Positions 24,266 through 36,800 of a stretch of 64,000 bases of DNA are shown one piece after another. Each line of letters begins with the position of its first letter. Position 1 is the first letter of the stretch. A program made the position numbers and the translations under genes. This DNA is from Caenorhabditis elegans (lineage: Eukaryota > Nematoda > Chromadorea > Rhabditida > Rhabditidae). A model generated the notes under the pieces. The model was not told the DNA's origin. It searched no databases and saw only the letters and a list, made by a program, of their open reading frames with translations. The stretch is taken from contig NC_003282.8 in assembly GCF_000002985.6 (NCBI RefSeq), forward strand, positions 13,516,001 through 13,580,000, in the 5' to 3' direction.

Positions 24266-27200
24266 TATGCTGAGATATTACAAAAAATTTGAAAAAATAG
24301 CGTTAGAATGACGGGGGGACGAGAGATTCAAGCAAGTGGTGTCAGACTGTCTCGTTACAGTTTCATCTACAAAAAATGTGGGAATATTTTTCCAGAAAAG
24401 TTGTGACGTCAGCACGTTCTCATCCATGCGAAATCAGATGAGACGTCTGCGTCTCACCTCCCGCATTTTTTGAAGATCAAACCGAAATAAGACATTCTGA
24501 CTGTGTGCAAAGAAAAAACAAAAAAAAACAAAAAAAAAAGATCAAAGTGTGAGAAACAGGTTACCGGCGAGAAAAACAAATTTTTAGAAATAAAAAACAA
24601 CACAATTTTTGAACCCGAAACCTTCCACAAAATGCCTGCCTACATGCCTACTGGTAAACTAAAAGAAACACCGGAAATCAGGCAAAAGTGTAACCACGTA
24701 TGCAAGCAGGCGTGAGGTATGGGATATTTTTGTATTTTTCTTTTTTGCGTAAGGTGAGTAGGCAGGCAGGTAGGCGTACCGGTAGGCGTGAGGTAGGCAC
24801 GTAGACCTACATTCAGGCATGGTGTAGGCATCAGAACTTGCCTGTCTACCATAGAACAACCTATAAATTAGAAAAAAAAATAGGTCGCGTAGAATGTTTT
24901 TTTTTTCAAATTTTCGTAATACCTCAGACACCTGTCCAGTTATGAAAGATTATTATCTGATCTAAATATTAATTTTTGAGGCGTTAAGAAGTGCCAAACT
25001 TTCTACGAAAAAACGAAAAAAAAACCAAAAAAAAAAGCAACTTTCAAATCGAATAAAAGAGAGAGAAAAGAGAGAGAATAGAGAAATAGACAACTGGTCG
25101 TTTGCTCTGTTGTCATGATTTACGACAGATGACCTTAGGCCTGAACCTGATAATGTAATTTTTTATTGCGCTCGTTACAAGTTACCGAGCACTAAAATGG
25201 CAAAAACACCATAAATACAAAAAAATAAAGAAATCCAATACATTTTTTTTGAAATACTAATCTTATATCACACTAGGCTAATTGATCGGTTCCTCTACGA
25301 TAGACACATTCTCATACCTACGTAGCCACACCACGCCTGCCTACAGTTTGTACCATGTTTTTTATAGCTTGACAGTAGGCATGTAGGCATGAAGTAGGCA
25401 GGAATTTTCTTGCCTACTTGGAAGGCTTGTTGCCACAAGTTCTGATTGAAGAAGTTACTGTAGCCAAAAAAGAGTTTTTTTTAAATCTATCTATAACTTT
25501 TAACATGAACAAACATAAATCGGCAATTTTAATTTTGAAAAAAATCGTCCAAAAACTCTTAAATCTTTAGAATTTTAAATCAACAGCTAAACGAGGGTTT
25601 TCCGGTCATTCTTCCATTATCAAAGAGAGTTTGGAATCCTATTAAAGTTACTTCTATAGGTTACAGCCTATTTTCGGGAAAATTACCAAATTTAATATTC
25701 AGCTGAATATTCAGCAATATTCAGCTGAAATGAATTCAGCAAGTAGCAAAACCTAACTTTTTGGAAACGTTGGAAATCGAATGAAAATAGATAATATTCC
25801 AAAAAATGGAGACACGGAAAAGAAGAGGAAATGGAAATAATCACGGGCAGGAAATGAATAATGCTGCAAGTCAAAAGACGGTGAGAGACGCAGAGAAATA
25901 GGTGTCCTCCCAGGAGGAGGAGGAGTTTGATATGTAATTTTTTAGGCCAAGCAATAAGAGGGGTATAGTGCAATGTTTTTCCAGTTGCTCACGGTACCTT
26001 CAAGCTGTGACCGCACGTGGTGTTAGAGTGTCTCACTTCGGCTTGATCTACGTAGATCTAAAAAAATGCGGGTGAAGAGACGCAGAGTTCTCAACTGATT
26101 TCGCAACAGCCTGACACCAAACGACGGGCAAACTGTTTTTGTTTTTTCACAAGTTTAAGCTAAAAATAAAAGTAATCTATATTCGAAACGACAAGAAACC
26201 CGGTAGATGTCGGTCCATGTTCTCACTTGTCACAAAATTCCCTAAAACTGTGGAATTTGTGCAACAGTTTTTTTCGTCAACTATAGTCTCGAAATTTTTG
26301 GAATTTTGAATTTTTTGGCTATTCCCGAATTTCAAAATTTTCGGCAATTAGGCAAAATAGTTCCCATAAACTCAGAAAAACCAGTTGTTTTGATTTTTCA
26401 ATAGGGGAATTGAAAAATTATTATCGAATGCCAATTTAAAAATTAAAAAAAAAAAGAAATTCGTCAATTGCCGAATTTTCGAAAAAAAAAGTTTTAAAAA
26501 AACCTTTTTTTGCAAAAGAAGCCGACATTGGCGAAAAGAAAACATTTCGCATGATTTTATTAATAGCAACCAAACATTTTATTTCTCTTCTCACTTTTGC
26601 TGTACCCCGCCAAGAATAAAAGTATAACCCCTGTGATTTCTTTGCTTTAATCACCTGCTTGCCAGTTGGTCTAGAATCAATCATATCTTACTGTCCTACA
26701 AATATTCAAAAATTATATCTTAAAGGCGGAAGAAAAATATCTTAAATTTCAAGTTTTTTTCTATTTGTGAACAATGACAAACGTCATTTAACTATTTTGA
26801 ATCAAACAAATGACACCTGAGATGTTATCTGTCAAAATTGAAAAAAACAACGTTTTCATTTCTAAACTGCATCACTTTCAAAGTTAAATAAATACATTCA
26901 AATTTAATTCGACCGCTTCAGATTTTCTAACAAACTCCCAGACTACTCAATTCCTTCGAAATTAAGATAAATTCAAAATGTCAGAAATTGCCGAAAAATG
27001 AAAACTTTCGGCAATCGGCAATTTTGACAATTGTAGGTTCTGTTCATTTTCGGCAATTGGCAATTTCGACATTTGCCGGTTTTGTAAATTTTCTGCAGTT
27101 GCCGGTTTAAAAAATTTTCGGAAAACGGCAATTCCGGGAAGTGCTGGTTTTGTAAATTTTCGGAAAACGGTTTCTCCGGCAAGTGCCGGTTTTGTAATTT

Positions 27201-27447
27201 TCCGGAAATTTGCGATTTCGGCAATGTACGGCAATGTACGGCAAATGACAATTCCGGCATTTGCCGGTTTTGTAAATTTTCGGCAATTGACGGCTTACAA
27301 AATTTCCGGCAAACGGCAATTCCGGCATTTGCCGGTTTTGTAATTTTCCGGCAAATGGCAATTTCGGCTGATACATCTAGAATAGTGCAACAACGTTCTT
27401 CATAGCATAAACTCGTTTATCTTTTCAAATAATAACTTTTCACATAA
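24266..27447. other. Intergenic region between rsd-2 and its paralog
   Basis: No gene could be supported. It holds copies of the GTGACGTCAGCACG repeat (24337-24502, 26017-26110), clusters of GTAGGCAGGCAGG-type sequence (24636-24852, 25309-25425), a GAGAGAAAAGAGAGAG run near 25065 and the minisatellite at 26985-27370. The rsd-2 promoter is expected at the left end, but no motif is claimed. Confidence 0.6.
26985..27370. repeat. Minisatellite of GGCAATT/GCCGG units downstream of the RSD-2 paralog
   Basis: Imperfect units such as CGGCAATTCCGGCATTTGCC plus GGTTTTGTAAATTTT repeat about ten times. It resembles the 7560-8335 array in core sequence but has a different spacer (TTTTGTAAATTTTC). Confidence 0.85.
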
Positions 27448-30400
27448 CTAGTTATTTTCCAAATGCTCCGAGCACTCTTTCAATTTTTCTTCCAATGCTT
27501 GTAGTCTTCTCGGATTATAACCTCTCAGTGTTTCCTTCAACTGCCTGTTGTCCAAAAACTTTTTAATCGCATCGCACAGAGATTCCATCATATCATTGGT
27601 TCGTTCCAATTTATTTTTGAATTCAGCAGTTTCACCCAAACTAATTGAAGATCTGGAAGATACTGGAGGCGCCTGCGAGTGATAATATTGCATGTTGTTT
27701 GACATGCTGTGTTGTTGTGCATTTTCTGTTTGATAACTATTTGAACTGCCTGCTGGTCGTTGTTGCTGAGCAAAATGTTCTTGTTGAGCACGTTTCTTTT
27801 GCATCTCAATATCGTCATTGTGTCTTTTCACATTATCAGCAGTGTCTCCTAACTGGAAGTTAGATTATTCTTTAAAAGCAGAGTTTGGGAAATAAGGATT
27901 TTGTATTAAAAATATTCCAATAAGTACATGGTGAAGCTACAAGCGGATCAATGACATTTAAAAAAAAACAATTCTTGAAGAAGTGGTGAAACGGGAATTT
28001 TTTAAATTTGAAAAAGTGGAAATTATTATATAGCAATTTCAAATTTCAACTAATTTTAGGTCATTTTTGAGCCATCATAGCGTTTTTTTGAGACATTTTC
28101 AAGAAGTTTCATCATGAATTTCGGTGTTTTCAGACAATTTCGAGTCTAAATTTTTTAACCTAACTTTGAAAAAAATCGGAACGAAACTAAAACAAGTTGT
28201 TCAAAATAACTGTGACGTCACAATTCCAAAAATGAGGTTGTAAACTTTTTCCGTGTGAAATATGAAATGTTTAGCATTTTTGTAACGTGTTTAGTCAGTT
28301 TTTATCAAAATTCTAATGAAAATGTAAAGTTTTTAGCAACACATCAATGACAGATTAAAAAATACAATTCTTGAAGAAGTGGTGAAACGGGAATTTTTTG
28401 AATTTGAAAAAATGAAAATTATTATATAGAAATAAAAAATTCGACTACACCTAAAGTTAGTTTAAACTTGATAATTAAATAGATAATTAATTTGTTTACC
28501 TAAAATTAGACGGTGATTTAAAAAAAGTTTCCAGCCGCTTCACAATTTGGCCAAATTTCAAATTTCAACTAATTTTAGGTCATTTTTTGAGCCGCCATAA
28601 CTATTTTTTGAGAAGTTTTTAAGAAGTTTCATTATAAAATTAGGTTTATTCAGACAATTTCAAGTCTAACTTTGAAAGAAAGGGAAAAAGAACTGTCTAA
28701 AATAACTCTTGAAGAAGTGGTGAAACGGGAATTTTTTAAATTTGAAAAAGTGCAAATTATCATATAGCAATAAAAATTTCGACTGTACCACCTTTAAAAA
28801 GTTTTTCATGAGATCAAATGCTTACGTTTCCAATCTCCAACTGTTCTTGTCTCTTTCTATATAATTCGCTGGCACCAACTATTTCCACCAATTCCCATAT
28901 AAAAACTTCCACTTCTTCATCTTCAGAAATCCAATGAGAATCGACCATCATTCGTGGTACTTGCCTACGCACAAATCGACAGAAACAACAAATGTTCTCG
29001 GCCACCTTCCGGTTGTAGTAATTCTGTGCCACGTTCAGAATGGATAGCTGATTTTGTTGGGGACCTAGTACCTGAGAAAGGAAGAATTATTTTCTTTCAA
29101 GGTTTCAAAAGTTTCACACTAGTTGTGTTCGGCAATTTCGGCAAATCGACTTTTTAAATATTTGCCTAGTACGGAAAATTCGGAAAATTTGCCGTGACTC
29201 GCTAAATCGCAATATTTTTTGGAGCTTAAAAATTGCCAAAATTAATGGATTAAACTAAGTTTACTGGTTTTTGTTCGATTTTTGGCTAATACGCGTGTGA
29301 ATTTCTTGAATTGAAAAATAAAAGAAACACGATGTTATGTTTTGTTTCATTAAGTCTCTGATCAAAACCATTAGAGATTTGAACAAAATTTTTATAAAAA
29401 TTTTTTCATTTGAGTTTCAATATTTGCCGTGCTCGACAAACGGCAAATTCGGCAAATTTGACACAACATCAATTACATCAATTCATAATGCTAAAATATT
29501 GTGAACTCACACTATGTGCCAACATAACATAACCAACAATTTCGCAGCTGAAAATCGGATTTCCTCCGATCGTTGTCCATTTACTAAACTTTCCTTCAGG
29601 CCGAGAAAGATCGACTTTGAACAATGCGAAACATTCTTTTCCAACGGTTTTCACCTCATTTTTTTCATTGTTAACATTATTTATTGCCTGAAAAGAGAAA
29701 TCACTTAAAGATTGCATAGTTGTGCCTACCGTAATCTCAAATGGTGCCCAATGAGTAGTTGCTTGAACTGGAATAGGCTTAAAACTACAATTGAAAACAC
29801 TTCCCAGAGAAGTTGTAATTTGATGTTTGGACCTGAAATCGTCAATTTATGCATGCTGAAAAACAGGTACCAAAATAAGTACCAATAATGAATCGCCGCT
29901 TTTTGAACGCTTCGAAGATATACAATTTGCATTATTCCATTTTCATACGTGACCATTCCCATTGATTCTGGAAGTATTGGTGCAGGATTTGGGAGTTGGG
30001 GCTCACTGTAAATTGGGTAAACTTTTCAGTTGTTTCAATGATTTCTTACTTTCTTATAACTTGATCTGATGAGCTGGAACTTCTGCCAGAATAATATTCA
30101 GTTGAGCCTCGCGAATTTGCAGTTTCAAGCGGTTGATCAGTACGTCCAACACCACTGAACTCTCCATAAATGCTGTTAGTTACCGAGCGTTGCTGGTTGA
30201 TTTGCTCTCTATAGGGAGCCTGATTTTGTACAGTTTGCGGTTGTTCACTTAACCTGAAATTGAAGCTTGATTGCGACGAGTAGTTATGATCAGAGGCGCG
30301 CGGCAATTTTTCACCGGCAATTTAGAAAATTCGGTCAAATTTTAAACACTTTCACGGTTGTTCCAAGTCAAATAAAAGTTATTTTCAAACAAACACCATA

Positions 30401-32222
30401 AGTTATACAAATACGCACAACCAGGAACTCAGGTAGGTAGGCAGAAGGTAGGCGTCTATGCATAGAAATGATATCTTACTTTCTTGCCGCCGGTACCGGT
30501 TGTGGTCTCAGACTATCACACGAAGATCTTCCAGTGTAGGAATGATTTGAAGATGGTTGATGTGCCGACGGCAGGATAGGATAGGCAACAGTTTCAATCA
30601 AACGAGTTTGTTTTCTGCAATTATTTTAAAAGTGGAGTAGCGTCAGTGGGAGTTTTGTCTAAATAAACATATTCCAAAAAATTTTAGATTAAAAAAAAAT
30701 TTCAGTCAAAGTTTTGGCAAATTGTCAAATTTTTGAGTATGAGCTTTAAAGGAAATCCAGTGCGATGTCGCATGTTCCGACCCCTAGAATGTTTTAAAAC
30801 GAAAAATAAAAAACAATATTAAAATATAGAAATTGTAGGAACAACCTTTTTTCGGCCGACTTCCAAAATTTTTGAGTGGCAAAAACTGAGCAATTTTCAT
30901 TTTTTTTACAGTAATGGAGTTATTCAAGTAATGTTGCAACATGTATTTAAATGCATTCATGACGTCACAGCTGTATAAAAAAAACATGTTTTTTAAAATG
31001 TATTTTAACACAGTAATTTTTCTGCACTTTTTAATTTTCCGCCACTATTTGAATTACCCCATAAACTAAAAATTTCCAAAAAAAAAGTTTTACTATGATT
31101 TTTTGCCATTTTGGAACCATAGGAGTGCTTTTTAACAGTGTCTTTTTAAACAGGATGAAAAAAAAAACTCACGTTGTTCTCTGAATATCTGCAATTCGTT
31201 TCCTTTCAAATTCCATCATTTTCAAACGCACTTCCGCAGCATCTCGATTATCAATTACTCCTACTAGTTGAACAGCTTTCATTAGACATTCGCCTGTATT
31301 TTTATAATCTAGGTCATTTCTAAACGTGGTAAAAATTAATTATTCAACTTCTGATAATAAATGAACTAACACTGCGATTAAATATTTAAAAAATGCGACT
31401 TTAGTGTTTTTTGCTTTAAACTGTGAACAATTGACGGGACCATACCAATCGGCGTATCCAATATTCCGATCATAAGTGAGATGACTTGGATCCGAACTGA
31501 ATCCAATCCAACTTTTAAACATGACAACATCGGTTTTTTCCTTTGGCAATATGACACAATCTTCCGGAGCCGGCGGTTCGATAACTATGGTTCCGCACTC
31601 AGGACTTATGAAGCAGACACCGTCAATTTGAACAATTTTCAGATTTTCGACAGCCAGAAATTGGCCAATTTGTGGCCTGAAACTTTATTGTAACACTCCA
31701 ATAACGTTTAGATTTTTCGAAAATTTCAATAAAAATTTGGTATTTTCCACATTTTTGGCACATTTTATGCACATTTTTGCACATTTTTTGCACATTTTTT
31801 CCACATTTTTTGCACATTTTTTCCACATTTTTTGCAAATTTTTAAACGCTCCATATATCTAAAGTTAAAGTTTTTGGCAATCGGCAACCACCTGCCGATT
31901 GCCACACAAGTTTTTTAGGGTTCAAAGTTGTAAGTTAAACTTTCACCAAATTATTGAAAAATGAGTCACCGGTTTCGAGCGTCGAACTCTGATGCACCAA
32001 GCACCTCACTCAACGCGCAATCAGCAAATTTTTCTCTCAAAAAATTGGCTAGGCAGGAAAGTAGGTAGGCAGGCAGGCAGGCAGGCAGGAAAGAACATGA
32101 AATAAAACTTACTGTACACTTTCCACAAGGTTTGCGTGAAGAAGTTCATGGGTTTCACGGTTCAAACAAATAGCTTCCCGATTCAATATATCATATTTCA
32201 AGACAAGAAGCCTCGTTTCCAT
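27448..32222 (-). CDS. RSD-2 paralog lacking the central region, 10 exons, 651 aa
   Basis: Exons: 32113-32222 (ATG 32220-32222), 31371-31676, 31173-31319, 30480-30614, 30050-30253, 29883-30005, 29730-29832, 29511-29687, 28826-29071, 27448-27852 (TAG 27448-27450). Exons 1-3 match rsd-2 exons 1-3: both proteins carry a DCVILP stretch, then KSWI, YLTY/HLTY and GYADWYG. Exons 6-10 match rsd-2 exons 16-21; exons 7 and 8 have exactly the same lengths as their counterparts (103 and 177 nt), with THWAPFEIT versus THYAPFEIT at the same border. Nothing corresponds to rsd-2 exons 4-15. Exons 4-5 encode a Ser/Gln/Pro-rich linker instead, and the last exon is Gln-rich then helical. The gene lies about 3.2 kb upstream of rsd-2 on the same strand, so it is a tandem duplicate. 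Intron 2 uses a TTTAG acceptor. Function is unknown; a role in the same RNAi pathway is inferred. Confidence 0.85.
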
Positions 32223-32599
32223 GTTTTAGGCTGAAAATTTGAGGAACTTTTGAACTGGAAACATTGAAAAATTGAATTGCTATTGGTAAAAGTAACTTTG
32301 AAAAAGAGGCAAACAAATAATGAAATGCTTGGTTTTATTTAAACATAGTGATAAAGTTTGAACGAAAAAATCACTGATAAGGCAAGCCAGCGCTCTCGTA
32401 TCACTTCGAATTACTTCCATTGTGCCTCATTGCAAAAAAAATTCAAATGATTTGAAAATGAAAGAGCCCGAAACCGAAGAAATTGTATCTCTTGATTTTT
32501 ATAATTTTTTCACGGAACTTTTTGTGCATTTTTTGCTCAGCAAGTGGATGTAGATTGCACAATTTTTTGATCTTGCATTAAAAAAAAATGTAATGTCTT

Positions 32600-33440
32600 T
32601 ATTCTATATATTTACTCTAATGTTCTGCCATTATGAGTAAATATAAAACTCTTCAGCATAGTCAAAAATACCAGAAAATGACAATCAAAGTATAATAGCT
32701 TGTACGGAAGTATTTTTTTAAAAATTGATAAAAATAAATAAAAGCTGATTTTTTCAAAAATTCAAAAGTATGGGAAAATCATATGGAGTCATTCTTTTTT
32801 ATTTCATAAAACTCTTCAGCATAGTCAAAAATACCAGAAAATGCCAATCAAAGTATAATAGCTTGTACGGAAGTATTTTTTTAAAAATTGATAAAAATAT
32901 ATAAAAGCTGATTTTTTCTAAAATTCAAAAGTATGGGAAAATCATATGGAGTCATTCTTTTTTATTTCATAAAACTCTTCAGCATAGTCAAAAATACCAG
33001 AAAATGCCAATCAAAGTATAATAGCTTGTACGGAAGTATTTTTTTAAAAATTGATAAAAATATATAAAAGCTGATTTTTTTCAAAAATTCAAAAGTATGG
33101 GAAAATCATATGGAGTCATTCTTTTTTATTTCATAAAACTCTTCAGCATAGTCAAAAATACCAGAAAATGCCAATCAAAGTATAATAGCTTGTACGGAAG
33201 TATTTTTTTAAAAATTGATAAAAATATATAAAAGCTGATTTTTTTCAAAAATTCAAAAGTATGGGAAAATCATATGGAGTCATTCTTTTTTATTTCATAA
33301 AACTCTTCAGCATAGTCAAAAATACCAGAAAATGCCAATCAAAGTATAATAGCTTGTACGGAAGTATTTTTTTAAAAATTGATAAAAATATATAAAAGCT
33401 GATTCTTTCAAAAATTCAAAAGTATGGCAAAATCATATGC
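32600..33440. repeat. 163-164 base tandem repeat, five copies
   Basis: The landmark CTTCAGCATAGTCAAAAATACC begins at 32651, 32814, 32977, 33141 and 33305, giving periods of 163, 163, 164 and 164. Copies differ by only a few bases. The AT-rich unit includes GGTATTTTTGAC on the other strand and a TTGATAAAAATATATAAAAG stretch. Confidence 0.95.
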
Positions 33441-33540
33441 CAATTAATTTACTCTAATGTTCTGCCAAAAAATTTACTCTAATGTTCTGCCAAATAATTT
33501 ACTCTAATGTTCTGCCAAATAATTTACTCTAATGTTCTGC
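33440..33540. repeat. 24-base tandem repeat, four copies
   Basis: TTTACTCTAATGTTCTGCCA occurs four times, beginning at about 33448; another copy lies at about 32619, left of the 163-base array. The larger array is therefore bracketed by copies of this unit. Confidence 0.9.
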
Positions 33541-33803
33541 GAGCGGTTTTAGAGCGCTTTTGGAGCGCTTTTGAAGCGGGTTTGGTGCGGTTTTTACGTA
33601 TTCAGAATTTGCTGTGGTTCTAGATAATCTGATGGCAATCTTTGTGATTATTGTTAAATATTTAACTTTATTTATAATTAAATTGCAGTCCAAAAACGGG
33701 TTCAAATAAGAAAAGATTGCCAACATTTTTTTTTAATTTTTTCAACTTGAAAAATCGACGGTCAATAGTTGCGGACAATACTCTGAAAAAACCAAACATT
33801 TTT

Positions 33804-36800
33804 TTATTTATAAAACTTCCATAGGCTTACTTCAACAACATATTCCTTGTTATATTGTCTGTTAACATCCTGGAATCGTGTGTCACCTGGAAAGTGTTTG
33901 TTTTTTGTTAGTTTCTAAGGCTTTTAAGTGAATACCGGTTGGCATTTTCTCGACAGTTCGGCTCCAGTGTCGACCTTCGTTTGGTCCGTCACGGAGAAGA
34001 GTGTCTAGTTCTCCCTTGAATTAAGAACAATTGTAAGTAGTTTTATAGAACTTGTGGAATTTTGAGTTTTTTTCGGTTTTCAATTAAAAAACAGAAACCA
34101 GAATATCGAAAAATATTAGAAGATAATACAAATTTTGATTTTTCGTAATTCTTGGAAATTTGTTTTGGAAGTTTTGAAGATTCTTTTTTTTTTTCTTAAA
34201 AATGGAAAATTTTTGAAAAGTTTCTTGAATTTATAGAAATTTTTAATCGTTGTCTGAAAAAGGGAAAATATATTTCAATGAGTTCTTTAAAAATTTAAAC
34301 TCGACGTGCTGGTAAATTTTCAATATATTTTCTTTTTTAGTTTTTAGTTTTATATTAGTTAAACTAGTTTAGTTCATTTTTCAATTTTCGTCTTTCATTT
34401 TTTCGCTATTTTATGAATTTTAATAAAACTTTATAAAAATGATTGATTTTTCGAAAAATCTAAATATTTCGTTTTTTTCGTATCGCAAATTACTTTCTTT
34501 CTCATAAAAACTCAATATAAAATTATTGTTTCCCAATTTTTCTATTAATTCTGATTAGTTTTCAGATAAATCGGAAAAATCAATACCTTCCAAGTATTAT
34601 TATGTTTCTCATCCAAAAGTCGTCCACTTTCATCTCTCCACTTCCAATTTTCATCCTTCTTTTTCTCGACAACACCTGAAATTTTTTCAATTTCAGTCAA
34701 ATTCCAGCCTTCTCCAACAACCCACGTCTACACATCGTCATCACCAATCCATCGTCATTCTCTTCAACTCCTCTCATACTTTTTCCAATCCATTCATCTC
34801 TTCCATTATTTCCAGCTGCTGCTGCGGAAGTATTACTTGCCGGTGGCCACTGTCTTGCAATCGACTCGACACCTCCTTCGGCTTCTGCATTTCTGATAGG
34901 GGTCTTACTGCGACGGGCGGTGTGCGATGCGTATGGTGATGATCTGAAAGAGAACAGTTAATAATTTTTTCTGGTTACGGACCCAATGCATCATACATTA
35001 CGCGCAAAGAAATTTGAGTATAGATTCAAGGAATTTCTGGGAGGTTCGAGAAAATTCTAGCAATTATTTAAAGCATCTGAAAATTTTGTAGAGAATATTC
35101 TGGAATTTTCAGGATGTTCTAAGAATTTTCAGAACTCTATGAAATTTATCGCTTATGCAATAAAAATGTAATTTTGACCATTTTTAAATGTTTTTCTACA
35201 AAATGAGACGGTTGGGCATCAGGGCTGGGAATTTCTTGGTTTTTTGTTTTTTGGTTTTTTTTTGGTATTTTGACGAAAAATCGATTTTTTGGTTTTTTTG
35301 GTTTTTTGGGACCAAAAAAACCAAAAAATCCAAAAAAAAAAGTTTACCGTGACAAGTCTCGACACGAGACTATTCTGTATTAAAATACAGTAAAACATGT
35401 ATTTTAACACAGTTGTGACGTCATAAATGTATTTTAATACATTTTGCAACATTACTTGAATAACCCCATTAAAAATCAACTTAAACATCAAAAATTGCCC
35501 AATAGGCATGTTCCCCCGATATTTTTTATTAAAAATTAATGATACAAAATAGAAAAATATTTGCTTTATTTGAAAATAACTGTTGTTTTAGTAGAAAAAT
35601 TTAGAAAAATCTTCAAAAATAGTCTCAATGTTGAAAATTGCCGGTGAAAGTTACCGAAAAATTGACGACAATTTTCACAGGCTATTTTCAACATTCGGAC
35701 AATTTTTGAACATTTTCTCAGATGTCCCAAGTCAAATAAAAGTTATTTTCAAATAAAGTATTATTAAAGTTTTCTGAAAATTAAAAAATAATAGATAACG
35801 CACTCCAAACTACATCTACTGAAATTAAAAATCATTAAAAAAAAAAGAGATCCATTTTTATAGAATTCTGAAAGTCTTTAGAACATCCTAAAAATTCCAA
35901 AATAGGCTTCTACAAAAATTTCGAAAGCTTTAAAAAATTGGTAGGATTTTTACTTGTTCCTTGAATTTTTTTAACTTTCGATTTTTCACTTTCCAGAAGC
36001 TTCTAGAAAGATTTCAAATTCCAGCTCCCCCGTAAAATTCTCCGTATTCAAAGTTTTGGCAAAAATACTCAAAAAAAAGCTACAATAACCCCAAATTTCT
36101 CTAAACTACTTCAAACGCAACTTCCGTAAACTCCAAAAAAAAAGTAAAAACTAACTTGTAAGCAGCGCTTCCAAACGGATTTTTCTGCTGTTGGTAGTCG
36201 TAGACTTGATCGTTCCTGCAAGAAATTGAGTTACCGGGGGAGGGAAAGAGGAACACAAACATTTCTCAAATCTTTTTAGTTTTTTAGGTACTAATCCTTT
36301 AGGCATATGAATAGACGTATTAAGGTATAGAAAAGTAATATTCATTTGTTCCTTTCAACGGAGGTTCTATCTTAACAAATCATATCTATACAGCTTGCGT
36401 TTTTTGTTCTACAGAATTCTAGGCGCACACAGTTTTTACAAAGGGTCCCGTCACGATCTACTTTACTTGGTAAATTTGTGTCTTTTTTCTAAGGTTTTTC
36501 TAATCACGAAAATTTTAAATTTTATTTAAAAAAACAGTGAATTTTTGATAATTTTATCATTTTTGGGCTGTTTGGAAATTTTTGAAAAAAAAAATGCAAA
36601 AAGTGAAAAATTTCGGTTTTTTTTCAAAAAAAAAAAAAACAATTCAAAAAGTTTCAATGACACTATTAGAACGTTTAAAAATGTTGAAAAAAGTCTAAAC
36701 TAGTTTTAAAAAATCACTGAAAAAATTCCAAATTTTTTGATGATTTTGAGATGTTTTCGAAAAGGGAATTTTTTTCTTTAAAAAAATCTTGAAAACTTTT

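Larger units (their letters stand above)
32223..33803. other. Intergenic region dominated by tandem repeats
   Basis: Apart from the 163-base array and its flanking 24-base repeats, there is a GAGCGGTTTTAGAGCGCTTT-type stretch at about 33540-33595. No coding signal is visible on either strand. The paralog's promoter would lie at 32223-32600. Confidence 0.6.

Noticed and set aside
26962..27376. Overlapping minus-strand open frames rich in NLQNR/GKLPI-like repeats
   Set aside because: Again by-products of a minisatellite between genes.
24266..27447. A gene between rsd-2 and its paralog
   Set aside because: Only short frames that coincide with repeats; no chain of exons with consistent splice sites could be built.
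31965..32030. tRNA-like text around a GTTCGACGCTC motif (minus)
   Set aside because: No recognisable A-box or cloverleaf; it resembles dispersed worm repeat sequence.
32600..33540. Possible CRISPR-like array
   Set aside because: Direct head-to-tail tandem copies without unique spacers, in a eukaryotic genome; a plain tandem repeat.
34681..34780. Longer exon 7 of the Pro-rich gene ending at an in-frame TGA (AGI then stop)
   Set aside because: Using the GTATGA donor at 34774-34779 and the TTTCAG acceptor at 34676-34681 keeps frame into three further exons that end next to a poly(A) signal. The readthrough version could be an alternative isoform.
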